From: Porodaedalea pini
Taxonomy: Eukaryota > Basidiomycota > Agaricomycetes > Hymenochaetales > Hymenochaetaceae
Assembly: GCA_002794775.1 (NCBI GenBank)
Contig: NBAY01000027.1
Coordinates: forward strand, 310,001 to 374,000
DNA: 64,000 nt
Direction: 5' to 3'
Position numbers and translations under genes: made by a program. Shown in pieces: positions 1-12,290 of this stretch. How positions within the stretch are numbered: the first letter of the stretch is position 1; the number at the start of each line of letters is the position of its first letter. The notes under the pieces were generated by a model, which did not search any database, was not told the DNA's origin, and worked only from the letters and a program-made list of their open reading frames with translations.

Positions 1-3000
1 TTCGTAGTCGCCTGAAGAACACCCGCTGATATCGGTTGAGTAAATCATGTTAATTTGGTCGCTTTTGATTTGGGTGTATGTAGGCCGATCAGTGTAGCAG
101 GGGAAATGTCCCTCCGATTTCCGAATCAGAACGACGGAGCGTACGTCAGCACCCCTCCGTCTTCGCTTGTGCAAGCCATTCCAGCAAGGCTGCAAGTCGT
201 CATTGCCTTTCTAGGCAAAACACAGGTTCGTTAGAGCTGCAAAGCTCAAGCGTTGTTTGATCGAGGGCAAAGACACACAAGAGTTCAGGACAAGACAGAC
301 ACTAATACGCGCCACGCACACAAATTTGATGCCTGGCCAGATCGTTGCATAGAAGTTAGAACGGAAAGCAGGGCAGCTTGGGGATGACTGGACACCTGTA
401 ACGTGTTTCTTCCAGCGACGAGCCCTTGGGAACATCACTTTCCCGGAAATTGTAGACCCCCCCCCCCTCAAATATCGATTCCGCGATTCCGATCCTGATT
501 GACGCAGGCGATCCGTATCGTGTTTCTGATGCTACAGATGCCGCCCACCTTGGGGATGCGCGCCTTTGTTCTCAAAGTGGGCGTTGACCCATTCGGTCGA
601 AACACAATCAGCGAAGTCCCATGTCTACGCTGACCCTGAACTGTTCTTGGTCGCCGCGCGCAATGAGCGCGCACCATATCAATCCGAGTCGAGTCGAGAG
701 CCTCGCGCGAAGACGATTTCACATACTATTCGGAACGCAAAACGCAAATCGGTCGGAGCCTAGGTTTGATAAATTGCCTCTCCGAGCTCGTTTCGCGCTG
801 TTTTTGATAAAGTGGCACGGACCAAAAAATTCGATCCTTACGAGTGATCCCGTTGTGTGCGGGGGTGGCACTGGCAGCGCGCGGGGGTCATTTGGACCGA
901 CGAACGGAGGCCCGTCTCGGATACGGCCGGGCATTCCGGAGCCGCGAATCACCGCCTTTTCGTCTTTTTTTTCTTCTTTCTTTTCTTTCTTTTCAAAACG
1001 ACGGACGCACGTGCCGATCACGCGCCAATGTGCCGGCTCGGCGATGGGGAAGGCGGAAGATCATTGGACCTTATCGAAAGCGCAGCACTGCCCCGGGAAG
1101 GCCGAGTCTCGGCCCCGGAGGACATGTCATTTTTCGTCCGGTGGAGGTCCCATCCGATTCACTGAGCCATCAGTCGACATGGGAACAAGAGGTTCGTCAC
1201 TGATCGAACTCCATGGCTGGGGCCAAGTTATCAAAGCTCAAGGCGAAAACCCTCCTCGTACGAAAGAAACCTGAATGCAATGAACGTTCGATTGCACGGC
1301 GCGATAGTATCGCACGAAAGTCCGAACATCGCGCTTCATTTGTCCGAGTCTTTCTCACTTTTCCCCCGCGCGGGGTACCGTGGGCACGAGCAAGTGACCA
1401 CAAAGCCTTAAGCTTCTGCGCGCAATCGCAATGAAACATTAGAGCAACATACGCGCCTTCGGCCGCTATCGCCCACAATCCGAAGCACGTCTTGTGCGTC
1501 GGCATGGATCACGAGGAGCGAAGTTTTCAAGTTGGGGCAAGACTACACTGCGTTTTTACTACAGAAATGCCGTGGGCAGCAGCCTGAGATCTAAGCCAGG
1601 AACAGCATGCGCAGCGAAGGCGATCACGGAAGGACAAAGTTCAGAGTCTGATTTTGTGTTTTGAGTCGTCGATTCTTTTTTTCTCCTGAAAGTCAGGCCC
1701 CAGGTTCCGACGACCGACACAGCCATCCCGTCTTTGTTCCTGCCGCCGGAGTAACTACTGAAAGGCAACGTCACGTGCACAACGCCGGGTGAGGATATTA
1801 TACATGGGCCTTGGGGAATGCTCTCGATTTGTACGGACAGCGAATAGTACTCTAGATCAAGCGTGAAGGACGGATGGATCTAGACGGCTCTAATTCTTAT
1901 ATTCTTGTCGAGAGGCATTCACTTACTGTACTGAATCTTATCGTTAGGAGTACAGCTTCTAGTCCGGAGCATTCATAATAGCCAGTGGCATCCTCGGCAG
2001 GGAATTCGGTACCATATGTATCCGTACTATTCTTGTGTGGCAGATACAATCTTGTTATGGACGGCATTCTGATCAGGTTTTTTTTTTTTAATATTGAAAG
2101 GCGTGTTGCCGCGGCCCTGTGAATTGTCGAAGGAATCTTGACGCCGTAGAAACACCAGAGCTTCGCAGTGTACTCATCAGAAGCGTCCTCCCTGCGACGA
2201 CTAACTCCGCGAGCAACTCATTTTCGAATTCGAAAGAGAACAGAAACGCATTTGGATAGCCTTGTTCTCTTGCAGATCATTTGAGGCCCTTCAGCCCTTC
2301 AGTTCAATGCCTTTCATCGAATGCCATTCGGACCTGATCTACAATGCAACCCTCTAAGCGAGTCAGCCAAGACTTTGAGCAACGGTAAGTAAACACAACT
2401 TGCAACTTGCGAGGGAAAAAAAAAAACGCGGCTCGACGCGCCGGTGGCGTCGCAGAATACGAATCGATTGAATCTTAGTCACAGCGTTCTGTCGGACGCC
2501 TTGTAATTCAAACGCACATTCCCATAACGCTCACCTTGGGAGAATATCATCGCGTATGGTGGCCCTTGTTCTTCCACAAATCTAATCGATTCGTTCCGGC
2601 CTTACGGTTCGATGGTAAACGCGGCTCAAACCTTCCGTCAAAGATTTGGAAGGGGAAGAACCCCTTTTGAGAATACGACGATCCTTGAAATGAATGAGAC
2701 ACAGATCTATGAATGACTAGACCTCTAGACTCTGTATCAGGTGCGGTACTGCGAAGTTCTGTACACTCGCGTGCCAACTGGGGGATCGGGCAGAGTGGCG
2801 GGGCCTGAGTGCGAGAGGATCATTATGAGGGGGTGGCGCGATTGCACGACGACCTGTAGGGGAAGGGGGAAAATACAGTCTGTCGTCCATGTTGAAAAGG
2901 GTCAGACTTGTCTAGGCATCCGGCTCCGATTGATGCATTCAACCTGCTGTGAATTCTGGAAGATGCTCACCAGACCATGTTACACACGCACCTAATTCAC

Positions 3001-5262
3001 ATAGCAGATACGTGTACGTGGCATGGAGAGCGCGTTTCGGATCGAGGCATTTTTTCACGATCGAGTTGGTCTGACTTTTTTTGTCCTATCGCGGAGAACA
3101 ACAATTCCAGAACGAGTGAGAAAAAAAAAAAAATACGCCCACCGTGCTTCTGCGGGTGAAAGCGCTTCACAACGGGTGAACTCGTTACTATCTTTCTCGA
3201 AAGCAAGCTTCGGCCTTCTCGGGAGTACAGATGATCAACTCGCACGGTGTCGCTTCAGTTGAGCAAGTGATCACCGTTCTGCGACGGACACGGAAGCGAC
3301 CGCCGTGAGATCGAGAATGATCGAAACTTTGTAGGCCCAAATTTTTTGTTGTGAATAAGGTTCTTGCTCTTCTTTTCAGACGGCCGTGTGCTACTAAACG
3401 TTAAGAGCATGAATGCAGAGAGCTGACAGTCATGCAAAGCAAAAAGGCAAGCTGGGATTAGAGATATGAATCACTAGCACACTCGAATGGGAAGTGACTG
3501 TGCCAAAGATGAAAGTTCTCGATGCTTCCGTTCCCGTCTCAAAAAGTTTGTTTCTCGCCAGAGTCTCGAAGAAACCTTACCGAAGTAGTTTCTTAGGTTG
3601 GGGATAATGCCGCCATCTTTGACGGCCCCAGAGCGCATTTTTACTTTCCCCTTCCACTCAGAAGCGTTGACCAAGCTTCGCCCATCGGAAGAACTACCCC
3701 GCACATGTGATTGCGAGCATATGGAAAGGAGGGTAAACTTGAGTTTCCTGGAGAGGACGACAGTCGATCTCGACGAGCAAGTTCTGCACCTGTCATTGTC
3801 AAGGTGTGATCCGTTGAAAGTAGCTTCCAAGATTGGAACCGTCCGGAGGAGAACCGTGGACTCCGATGGCCGTTAGATGCACGCGGGAAGATCCTAAATT
3901 AGTCCCTTAATTATGTGCCGAGATTTGTGTTCGAAAACGGGTTATTGATCAGTGGATAGTGGCGGGAGCTGAAATACTCAGACTGTGGTCCCCAGCCCAG
4001 ACGTCGCGTCAAAATCGCGATCTTCGCCCTACCAAAGGACTTAATCTTGAGAAAACGCATGGTGGACAAGCGTAATTTGTGTCGAATGGACACCTTTTTG
4101 TGGGCATCTCTGATTGTTCCTCTTCTCTGATTGTAGAGGAGGGATGCCATAGGATCACAGGTTGATTACTGCCGGATTGAAAATCTTTAGCCCAATGTAA
4201 ACGTTTGTCGTAGTATAAATATACTCCCCTCGAGGTTTTTATGCTCTGAACTCTACTTTCATATTCAAACACAGGCCGCATTCCAGGCTACACAGTTGTT
4301 CCGGTTATTGGATGGGAAGCAGAATTTCAGGACAAATGATTATGCCGGGGTCTAAGTAAAAACAAGGCAATCTGAAAGCAAGGTCGGGAAGTGCATGAAA
4401 CCGACTCACCCGTTCCACTTTTACGTAACTCCAAGCCGGTGAGAGCTGAGGAGTATTCAAACTACTCTTTGGTCGAGTCACTACGGCCACAAGCTCGCGA
4501 AGGCTAGCGGGGAGTTATCGGCCTATTGGTGAGAGCGGAATCCTTGATGAGGCTTAATCTACCAGAGAGAGGTCGAAGATCGAAGACTATCATAACTTAC
4601 CCACTCCGAAATCGGGTGGCGGAGTCAGCTATCTTAAAAAAAACATCGTTTTCCTCCGAGTGTCTTGGGGACCATAACCATCAGAAGTCAATAGGGTGGC
4701 TCTATCGTAAGAAACATCAAGATCAGTCTTAATTTGACTCTGGACTAGCCTAGTAGAGAATCCTAGACTCACGCCAGGCCAATGTTGACATACTATACAT
4801 CTCCTACTGTCGCTGACTAGCGACTCGAGCATGTACTGCATTGCGAAGATCTTCTTAGGTTCAAACAATCATCCAAGTAGACAGAGCAGTGGCTCGTGTC
4901 GCAGTCCATCTGCAGGACGCCGAAAAAACAAAGCTCTTGGGATGGATGGTATGCACACTTTTAGCTCAAGGCGCGTTTTCAAGATAGCAGGCTGCCCCAG
5001 CAGGTCAGCATTTGACGAACAGACATTAGAGCTCGATTTCATAGGATATAACGAATGAGAATGACTGCCATAAGCTTTTGGAGTCTGCTTCGTGCTGTAG
5101 TGATCATGACGAGAGTCAAAGAGTCAAGAATAGTAGTTTTTTGAATTATTCTTTTAGTCCGATCATAAGTGAGAACAAGTTGCTGTTTATGGTCAGAATG
5201 ATCGTCGTGGACACCGACGTTTTCTCAAATCTTTTTTCGATCTCAAGTTGGTATTCAGCACT
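1..5262. other. No convincing gene in first 5.2 kb
   Basis: Open frames here are short, overlap on both strands, lack recognisable domains and do not join through plausible splice sites. A pyrimidine-rich tract sits near 960-1000, and short A/T runs occur near 2080, 2415 and 3120. I see no terminal repeats that would define a mobile element. It could be a long upstream region, an untranslated or non-coding transcript, or decayed sequence. The last ~100 bases serve as upstream region for the RPF2 gene. Confidence 0.5.
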
Positions 5263-6433
5263 ATGCTACGAGTCGTGTAAGTCATTTACCTATTTGCTGA
5301 AAGCATCAAAAGCTGACCCCAGTACATACAGAAAACCTCGCAATGCACGCTCGAAGAGAGCACTCGAAGCCCGTGAGCCCAAGGAAGTTGAGGATCCTCG
5401 TACTGCGGTTTTTGTGAAGGGCACTTCAACGGGTGAAGTGTTGAATGGTGCCATGAAGGAGCTGGTCAGTGTGAAGCTTTACCCTACTTATCCCCTGCTC
5501 ACAGTGTGTTTGCCTATCTCCTCAGATGGCTCTGAAGCGGCCGAATGCCATCTCGTTCTCAAAGAAAAACACCATCCGGCCGTTCGAGGACGCGTCCTCC
5601 TTGGAGTTTTGGTCGAATAAAAACGATGCCTCGATGTTCGTTGTTGGACAGAGCACGAAAAAGAGGCCAGATGGTCTTACGTTCGTTCGCATGTTCAACG
5701 GGAAAGTGCTCGATATGTGTGAGGTTGGCGTGGACAAGTTCGTGAGCATGGAACACTTCAAGGTGCGCATACTATACTCTTCACTCCTATATGCTAATCT
5801 CTATATATACAGACAAAGAAATCGACCCCAGGGCACAGGCCACTCATGCATTTCGCGTCTGACCTCTTCGATACCCACCCTCGTTTCACGCAGCTCAAGT
5901 CACTCCTGCTTGACTTCTTCGGTAGTGAAGTCATCGATGGCATACATCTATCTGGCGTTGAGCACGTCATTAGCGTACAGCTTGCACCGACGCCAGAAGG
6001 GCTGAATGCTGCGTCCATAGACGCCATGGGGGACGACACGAAGAACCTCCCAAAAGTCCACTTGCGGACATATACGATCAGTGCGGTTGCGTCAGGCACT
6101 AAAATCCCGCGCGTCAAGCTCGTTCCTATGGGTCCTTCACTTGACCTCTCGCTCCGGCGACACCAACCTGCAGATCCGGAGATGCTGAAGGCCGCATTGC
6201 GCCGCCCGAAGCTCAAGAAACAGGACGTCGAGAAGGGGCTTGGAAAGCGCAAGAAGAACGTCGAGACAGACGAAATGGGCGACGTTCGCGGTCGTCTGCA
6301 CATCGGCAAGCAGGACCTCAGCAAGTTGCAGACAAGGAAAATGAAGGGGCTGAAGGAGGCTCGCTCAGAAGATACAGAAAGTGGCGGGGAGGAGGTCGAG
6401 GAACGGGATGCAAAGAGAAGAAAGGTGATCTAA
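5263..6433 (+). CDS. RPF2: Ribosome production factor 2 (Brix domain)
   Basis: Four exons, 5263-5276, 5332-5464, 5526-5762 and 5813-6433, joined by GT-AG introns, give a 334-residue protein; total coding length is divisible by three. The very short first exon encodes MLRVV and splices into a lysine/arginine-rich start (KPRNARSKRALEAREPK) typical of Rpf2. The Brix domain follows, including LMALKRPNAISFSKKN, the patch around RPFEDASSLEFW and the segment HRPLMHFASDLFDTHPRF. The tail is basic and ends DAKRRKVI, consistent with nucleolar localisation. In yeast Rpf2 works with Rrs1 to bring 5S rRNA, uL5 and uL18 into the pre-60S particle; that role is inferred from family membership. It ends 252 bp from the end of the convergent deubiquitinase gene. 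Confidence 0.93.
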
Positions 6434-6685
6434 TTGTCTTCATCTATCAGGCTCCTCGCCCTCGCACTGTATTTGTATGTTCAACTACTGTTGTATTACT
6501 TATCCCTTCTAATACGTTCAGATTGAGATGTGGAAGCGCATGCGTGCATGTAAGATGACAGATGTACAGTTTTGTTCTGTTATTGTTCTTATCGTTGTAC
6601 AAAGCAGGTACAGTCTTCAGTTTTCCCTGCATTTCTCTCCATTCAACGCCAGTACCATCAAGTCCCTCTCGTTGCCCAACTTGTC

Positions 6686-9648
6686 TCAAACACGCTGGAA
6701 CACATACAGATAAGCGAGTTTCTTCAATTCTCTTACGCTGTCGTCATCAGCACGAACAATCTTCTCGTCATTGAAGAGCACCCAGCCCTCCTTTTCAGTC
6801 TTGATGTGCGAGACGTAGTGCCCCGAATGTACGGAAGGGCCCTTATGTGAGATGAAGGCTTTGAGACGGTACCTTGCCGGGAGTGCCGCAGATCCGCCAG
6901 GGTATTTTGGTGAGGTAGACGCAGGAGCGGACGCAGCAGAGTCCTCACCCGTGTCGCCCGGATGACTGAAGAGCCACTCGACAGCACGCTCGGCATTTCC
7001 ACCCTTGAGAAAAAGTATCCGACATCAGATAAGCTTTCGGAGATCTGAAGTAAAAGGAAACACTGCTAACAGTCTCGCGGAGTGCCTTCTTTGCCTGCGC
7101 AGGTGTGAAGCCCATGTCAGCAAGCATGCTAATCTGTTCTGCAGATGGTTCGGGTCCGCTCGCTGCTACATTTCCACCAGTAGGTATAGGGTCGTCGATG
7201 TCTATCGCAGGTTGGAGTTAGTATGTCTAGATTATCGAGAAGTACTCTGAGAAATGTTAGCTAACCCGGATCTTCCATATGCGCAAATAACCATTCCATA
7301 GCCGCCTCCGGATCAGCATTACCTGTTGCAAGAAGGGCCTTTTTGCATCGAATTTGCGGAAATCCCATTGCTTCTAGCTGGCCCATCGCAGCTTCATTGA
7401 AACTTGGTTCCACCGATGCTGTAACGAAAGTATGAACATGAAAAGAAATAGAAAACACGGATGGAAGGACGACGTACCAGCTGTTTCGTCTGGAAGTTCG
7501 GTCTCGTCAGGCTGTAGGCCCTGGCTGAGGTAGGAGTCCAAGATCAACTCGTCGTCGGCAGGCAATATGAGAGGAATGTCTGTTCTTTTGTCAACATGTT
7601 ACGTTTAAGGGACACACGAAGACAGCTCTGACCAAGTTTGACTGGGACCCAGTTGACGAGCTGGAACTTTTTTGCGTGGAGTATGAGCACCTTAGGAAAG
7701 GTAGAGAAACGGGATCTCCTTCATTAAAATTTAAGTAGGCTTGGATCGAAGAAACCAAGGAAGTGGGCTTACTTGATAGCGAGGACGTTCTTGCTACAGT
7801 TTGGGCATTGATACTCTAATGCTTCATCTGCAGTCACAGAACCCAACGACTCCGTCAATGCAACGTCTTCATAAAGGACTCTTCCCTCCGCGTCCTTTCC
7901 CTTTTCACGCGCAGGCACCGGTACGCTCAGAGTGTCCTGGCTGTCTACGCGGTATCTTACACGCTTGCAGTCGTTACACTGCAAGCGTTGCTCCATACCG
8001 AAAGTAAATGTTTCCGTCGGCTCATCCTCTGGCTTGAGCCCACGTTTCTTCGCGTTCTGGCGTAGAACCGTAAGCAGATGTGAAAAGAACTCCTCTGCAT
8101 CTTGTTGCCGCATAGTTGCAAATTCTGCGTGACCCTTGCCAATAAGCGCCTTGAACGTGACCGGGCGTACTCCTTCCTGGAAAACTGGCGCCGGAGAGTC
8201 ATGTGCTAGCTGATTATCTGATGGTGTAGTACATGGTTTTGAGTAACGGCCAGAAAGCAGTCCGTCGGCGAGCTTATGCATCTGGCATTCAAGGCAAGAT
8301 GCAGGAAGAAGCTCCGGACATGTCTGCCAATGATGGGGTGCCGAAGGAAAATACCGAGCCTGGAAATCCGGGAGTGCAAAGAGAACCTGAACCACAGAGG
8401 CCATGTAGCAGCTTCGAGTTTGGTCAGTGAATGATTCCGATTACTAACGAGAATTCGAACCTGTTACCAAGGTTTGTGAGCCCAGTCAAGCCCTGGCCAA
8501 AGACAGGTTCAAGCGCTTTCCCGGATTCATCCGTCAAGCTGAAGTCGAACTTGAGATTGTGCTCGATTTGCTTTTTTCCTAAGCCATTAGAGCGGGATGA
8601 AAAATTTACAATGCACACGAACCAATTCAGTCATGGATTTCTCCGTTTTCGTCTGCGTGCTGACGTTGATGCCGAATGTATGCAGATGTGCAGCGAGATC
8701 CAAGTCAAGCCTAGCGTCATTACACTCGTAGCAGTAGATATCTAGACGACACAGGTCATAAGATCTTTCACCGGCTGAACGGAGCGGAAACTAACCTGCA
8801 CTTCCTTCTGGAGTGATGGTGCCGAGTTTGACGCTCACCGGGTGGTGGGTCTCTTCGTAGTGAGCCAGTCCATGACCATTCCCGCCCAATCCACCAAACT
8901 GCTGCCTACCGCACCCAAGAGATCCACAAGTTAGACAAAGCCACAGATTCTCTTTTAGATCGCATTTTTGACAATGCGCGAGACCGGACTCTAGAATGGG
9001 TCCGGTAGATGCCTGCTCGAGCATCAAGGTATGCTCGCATGCCGTGATCTCCTCCTCCCAAGCCTTAACTTCTGACTGGCGCGCAGAAGACAACGAGGTC
9101 ATGACGTCGTGTATAATATCTTTCACCTTCGACTCGTTAGAAAGCTCGGATAGTTCACGCCCCGAGAGGTTTTCACAGCTCCAGCATTTCAACGTCGTGA
9201 TATGTTCAAATTTATCTCCTTCGCGTTCTTCTATGATCGCAAGTTTCGTCATCTTTGCCGGAGGCTCTTCATTATTCTCCTGTGGCAGATCATTCGGTTA
9301 AAATATATCTTTCTCGATAGATGCAATGAGGACACACTCGCTTAGCGCTCGTCGGTTTGGGCCTGCGCTTGACGTTCAGAGTAAAGGTATGACCGGTCTT
9401 CTCGACATGCGTACGCGCATGGTGGCGTTCGGAGCTAAGACAGCCACCGTTGAAGCATGAGAGACAAACGTCTATACCTGCTTCGCTATCCTAGACCACA
9501 GTGTGAGTGTGTGGCGTAAGTAGAAAGGTACAATTTACCGCACCTGATTGTCAAAGCACTGCGTACACTCCTCGCGGTGAACAGACTGTGACAGTTTCGG
9601 AGCAGAAAGCCCGGGAAGACGCGAAAGGTGAGTGCACTCAGAAGTCAT
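6686..9648 (-). CDS. UBP14: Ubiquitin carboxyl-terminal hydrolase, UBP14/USP5 (isopeptidase T) type
   Basis: A multi-exon gene read on the minus strand. Exon 1 (9648-9544, 35 codons) starts MTSECTHLSRLPG and, with the next exon, carries a Cys/His-rich N-terminal zinc-finger-like segment. A second ZnF-UBP follows (CQKCDLKENLWLCLTCGSLGCG and HYEETHHPV). The catalytic cysteine box GLTNLGNSCYMA is assembled across an intron; the Cys codon is 8410-8408. Two UBA domains lie in the 7480-7000 interval (LEAMGFPQIRCKKALLATG and LADMGFTPAQAKKALRETG). The His box SVHSGHYVSHIK has its catalytic His at 6820-6818, followed by GWVLFNDEKI. This architecture is diagnostic for isopeptidase T, which disassembles free polyubiquitin chains and feeds the proteasome. 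All key residues look intact. Not every internal intron boundary was fixed. Confidence 0.93.
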
Positions 9649-10085
9649 TTTAAGCTTTGAGGTCTTGTGGATGTGATGAGAGATGAGAGACGAGAGATGA
9701 GGGGCGTCCTCTGAGAACTCGCGGGCCACGCGTGCATCACGTGCTAACAGCGTGTCGCGACGCGACTTAGTTTTAAACTCCGCATTTCGAGTCGAGCCTG
9801 CATAATTTACTAAAGTACTAATACTATTCCATGAGTCGTATCATAAGTGATAAATCGGTTCATGTGGTATTTAATTATGAACAATTGTATTATAGATAAA
9901 AGTTGACACAAAGAAGCTTTTTGTCCAACCCACGATCAAAGGAGAAGAACCCAACAGCAATTGATTTGTTGCCCTTGGCATATATAACTGGTATACGGGC
10001 TAGAAAAGATGAACGTTATTAATTAAAGCTTGCTAAAAATGAAATACGAGAGCTGAAGCCTATGAGACTAAGCAAAGTGATGTCT
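9649..10085. other. AT-rich intergenic stretch upstream of UBP14
   Basis: The region contains the UBP14 5' flank and then AT-rich sequence up to the inverted repeat at 10086. A TATA-like tract occurs near 9980 (catatataact). I see no ORF with protein-like composition. Confidence 0.5.
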
Positions 10086-10122
10086 TGCTCCTACATCAGG
10101 AAAAACCTCCCGGTCAGAAACC
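10086..10122 (+). repeat. Left terminal inverted repeat
   Basis: This matches the reverse complement of 15004-15040, with a 20+ nt core identical in both copies (CTACATCAGGAAAAACCTCC). AT-rich DNA with repeated gaatct/gattct words follows inward to about 10270. Confidence 0.75.
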
Positions 10123-10276
10123 GTAGAATATATAGAATCTGCAGAATATTCAAGCAATTCTAACGGATTCTGGCCGATTCTGATTCCAACAGAATCCCAA
10201 GCATCGTACGATTTATGAGCAGATTCTATGTATTCCAATAAATTCTAATAGCATTTCACACCATTTCTTACCGGTT

Positions 10277-11560
10277 TTAGGTGGCATTCCAAACTAAAAG
10301 GACGCCACGGCCGGTCATCGGAATGAAGCCTTTCACGGTCATCATGTACAGACCACCGGCGAACTTCTTCTCAGATTTGATGCCCGGGATGACGGGTACG
10401 GCAAGCAGCTCCTTTTGTACATGCGACGATGTAAGGCGCGCCGCAGCATCGGCCTTGAGTTCCACAAAATCTACCTTGTGAAGCTTGGTCTCGCCGGTTT
10501 TGAGAGTACGCAAGTATGAAGCAATGTCAGCACGACATCGTCCCATTGTCACGACACGCAGGGAAGACATGTACCTTGCCTTCGCGTACTCGAACATCTC
10601 CTGTTGGATAGTCTTGAGAAGTGCAGGTACGGCAGTCTCCTTCAAGCCCGTATCACGTCGCACAGAAAGTGTTTGCTTCTTCTAGATATCAACCGGACCG
10701 AGTTCAAGGCGAAGTGGAACACCTGGACAAAAAGCCATTTGTAAGACCACAGGAAAACCGAGAAATAAGGAATAATTGAATTTTCGCGCCTTCTGTTCCC
10801 AGTCGTTGAACTTGTAGCCAGGAGTGTCGCCGTTCCGTACATCCACCTTCGCGCTTTCCTGAGCGTCTTCGCGAGCTCCTCACAGCGGTCGTATAACTCC
10901 TGCTTATTAGTGCGCATGATGATACCGCAGGGGACAACGATTGCTTGTCCGCGAGCGATGCGTGATGGGAGAACAAGACCCTGGTTGTCGCCGCAAATCA
11001 TGACCATGATTCCGACCATGTGCGTGCTAAGGCCTCACGAGTTCTGCCACGGAATTATTTACCACCGTTCGGACCCGTACCCTGCGGATCGTCCAGGTCT
11101 TCGACCACGACGTTGAACATCTCTGGCCGTGAGAAGTCTTGGCCAAGGCAATGCGACGTCGCAGCTTGGATACCACGGCCGGTCGTCATGTAAAGACCAC
11201 CGGCAAACTTCTCCTTGTCCGACTTGATGCCTGTGATGACGAGTACGGTAAGCAGCACCTCGTACACGCGACGATGTAAATTGAGAATTACCCGTACTTC
11301 AGTGTCGGCCTCCTTCGTGAGATGCGTAGTGTGGCCTTCCTGTCATAGGAACTCGCGCGTACGGAGGAACGGCTGGGGGCTCTTGGACTCCCAGCGCGTA
11401 ACACTGATCCACTGGTTGGGCTTGAGGGGTAGACCACGATAGCTCTTGATACATTTGGTGTAGTAGGGATACATAGCCGTTTCTGTAGTCGGACGGATTG
11501 CTATGGGCTCCTCAAGCTCGGAGCTCCCTCTGAAGACGCATGTCATATCGACCTTAATCA
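10277..11560 (-). pseudogene. Prolyl-tRNA synthetase relic, catalytic and C-terminal parts
   Basis: On the minus strand, in family order, recognisable cytosolic ProRS pieces appear: [16 protein letters not shown] (motif 2 region, near 11530), [10 protein letters not shown] (near 11350), KSDKEKFAGGLYMTT and TSHCLGQDFS (11220-11130), then CGDNQGLVLPSRIARGQ (near 10980) and ELAKTLRKA. These are cut by stops and frameshifts. An extra copy of the KFAGGLYM segment is appended at 10300-10410, and an extra copy of a LKTGETKLHKVDFVELKA segment lies at 10440-10530. The C-terminal zinc-binding end of ProRS is not seen. It cannot make an active enzyme. The functional cytosolic gene must lie elsewhere. 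Confidence 0.8.
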
Positions 11561-12290
11561 GCGCCTATAATACTCGTCAGCACAAAGTGAGGGATTACAG
11601 AACAATCAACGCACGTTCGTATACCAACCCGGAAAGTCGACCTCTTTCTTCATGCCAATAGCAATCTTCACGTGCCGTCAATTCTCCCTTCCTCTTTCGT
11701 TGCCTTTTCCTGGGCGGCAATTGCAGACGTGCGCACAGCAGGCACCACAGCCTCGGCCTTGAGTTCCACGAAATCTACCTCGTGAAGCTTGGTCTCCCCG
11801 TTTCGAGAGCACGCCAGTATGAAGCAATGTTGGTTCCAGGGAGGAAGACAGTAAAATCAGAGGCGAGCGCATGTACCGCGAAGAGGGAAGTCGATGGTGT
11901 GAGTGCTCTACACTCACCCATCTCCTTGATTCTTGCGTTGAACCGTTCTGTTGGCAAGTAAGAACCTGAGATGCAGATGCTTGTTTTTTCAAAATACCTT
12001 GTACTGCTTCCCAGATGCTGTGCGGCCAGTGATTAAGACTGTAGCATCTACTAACGCTGTAGTAGTCTAACATATCGGCCTTGATCAGCACCTATGATAC
12101 TTGTCAGCACTAAGTGAGGGATTACAGAACAATCAGCACACCTTCGTAACGATACCGGAAAGTCGACCTCTTTCTTCACGCCAAACGCAGCCTTCACGGT
12201 GCCGTCGTTTCTCCCTTCCTCTTTCGCTGCCTTTTCCTGGATGGCAATTGCAGACGTGGGTGTCTCCCTTCTTCGTGAAGACGCTAGCTG
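11560..12290 (-). pseudogene. Prolyl-tRNA synthetase relic with duplicated exon
   Basis: This stretch continues the ProRS relic upstream. It holds a KADMLDYYSVSRCY segment (near 12080), FNARIKEMGE (near 11940) and a segment ending in a KKEVDFPGWYTNV-like match. The last is present twice: about 11560-11730 and 12090-12265 are direct repeats sharing the tracts gtgagggattacagaacaat and gaaagtcgacctctttcttc. Reading frames are broken. Its upstream edge (about 12280) runs directly into the eIF4G-derived segment without a gene boundary. Confidence 0.72.

Noticed and set aside
621..1274. 217-codon plus-strand frame near the left edge
   Set aside because: Low-complexity content (Ser/Phe runs from a pyrimidine tract), overlapping frames on both strands, no motif.
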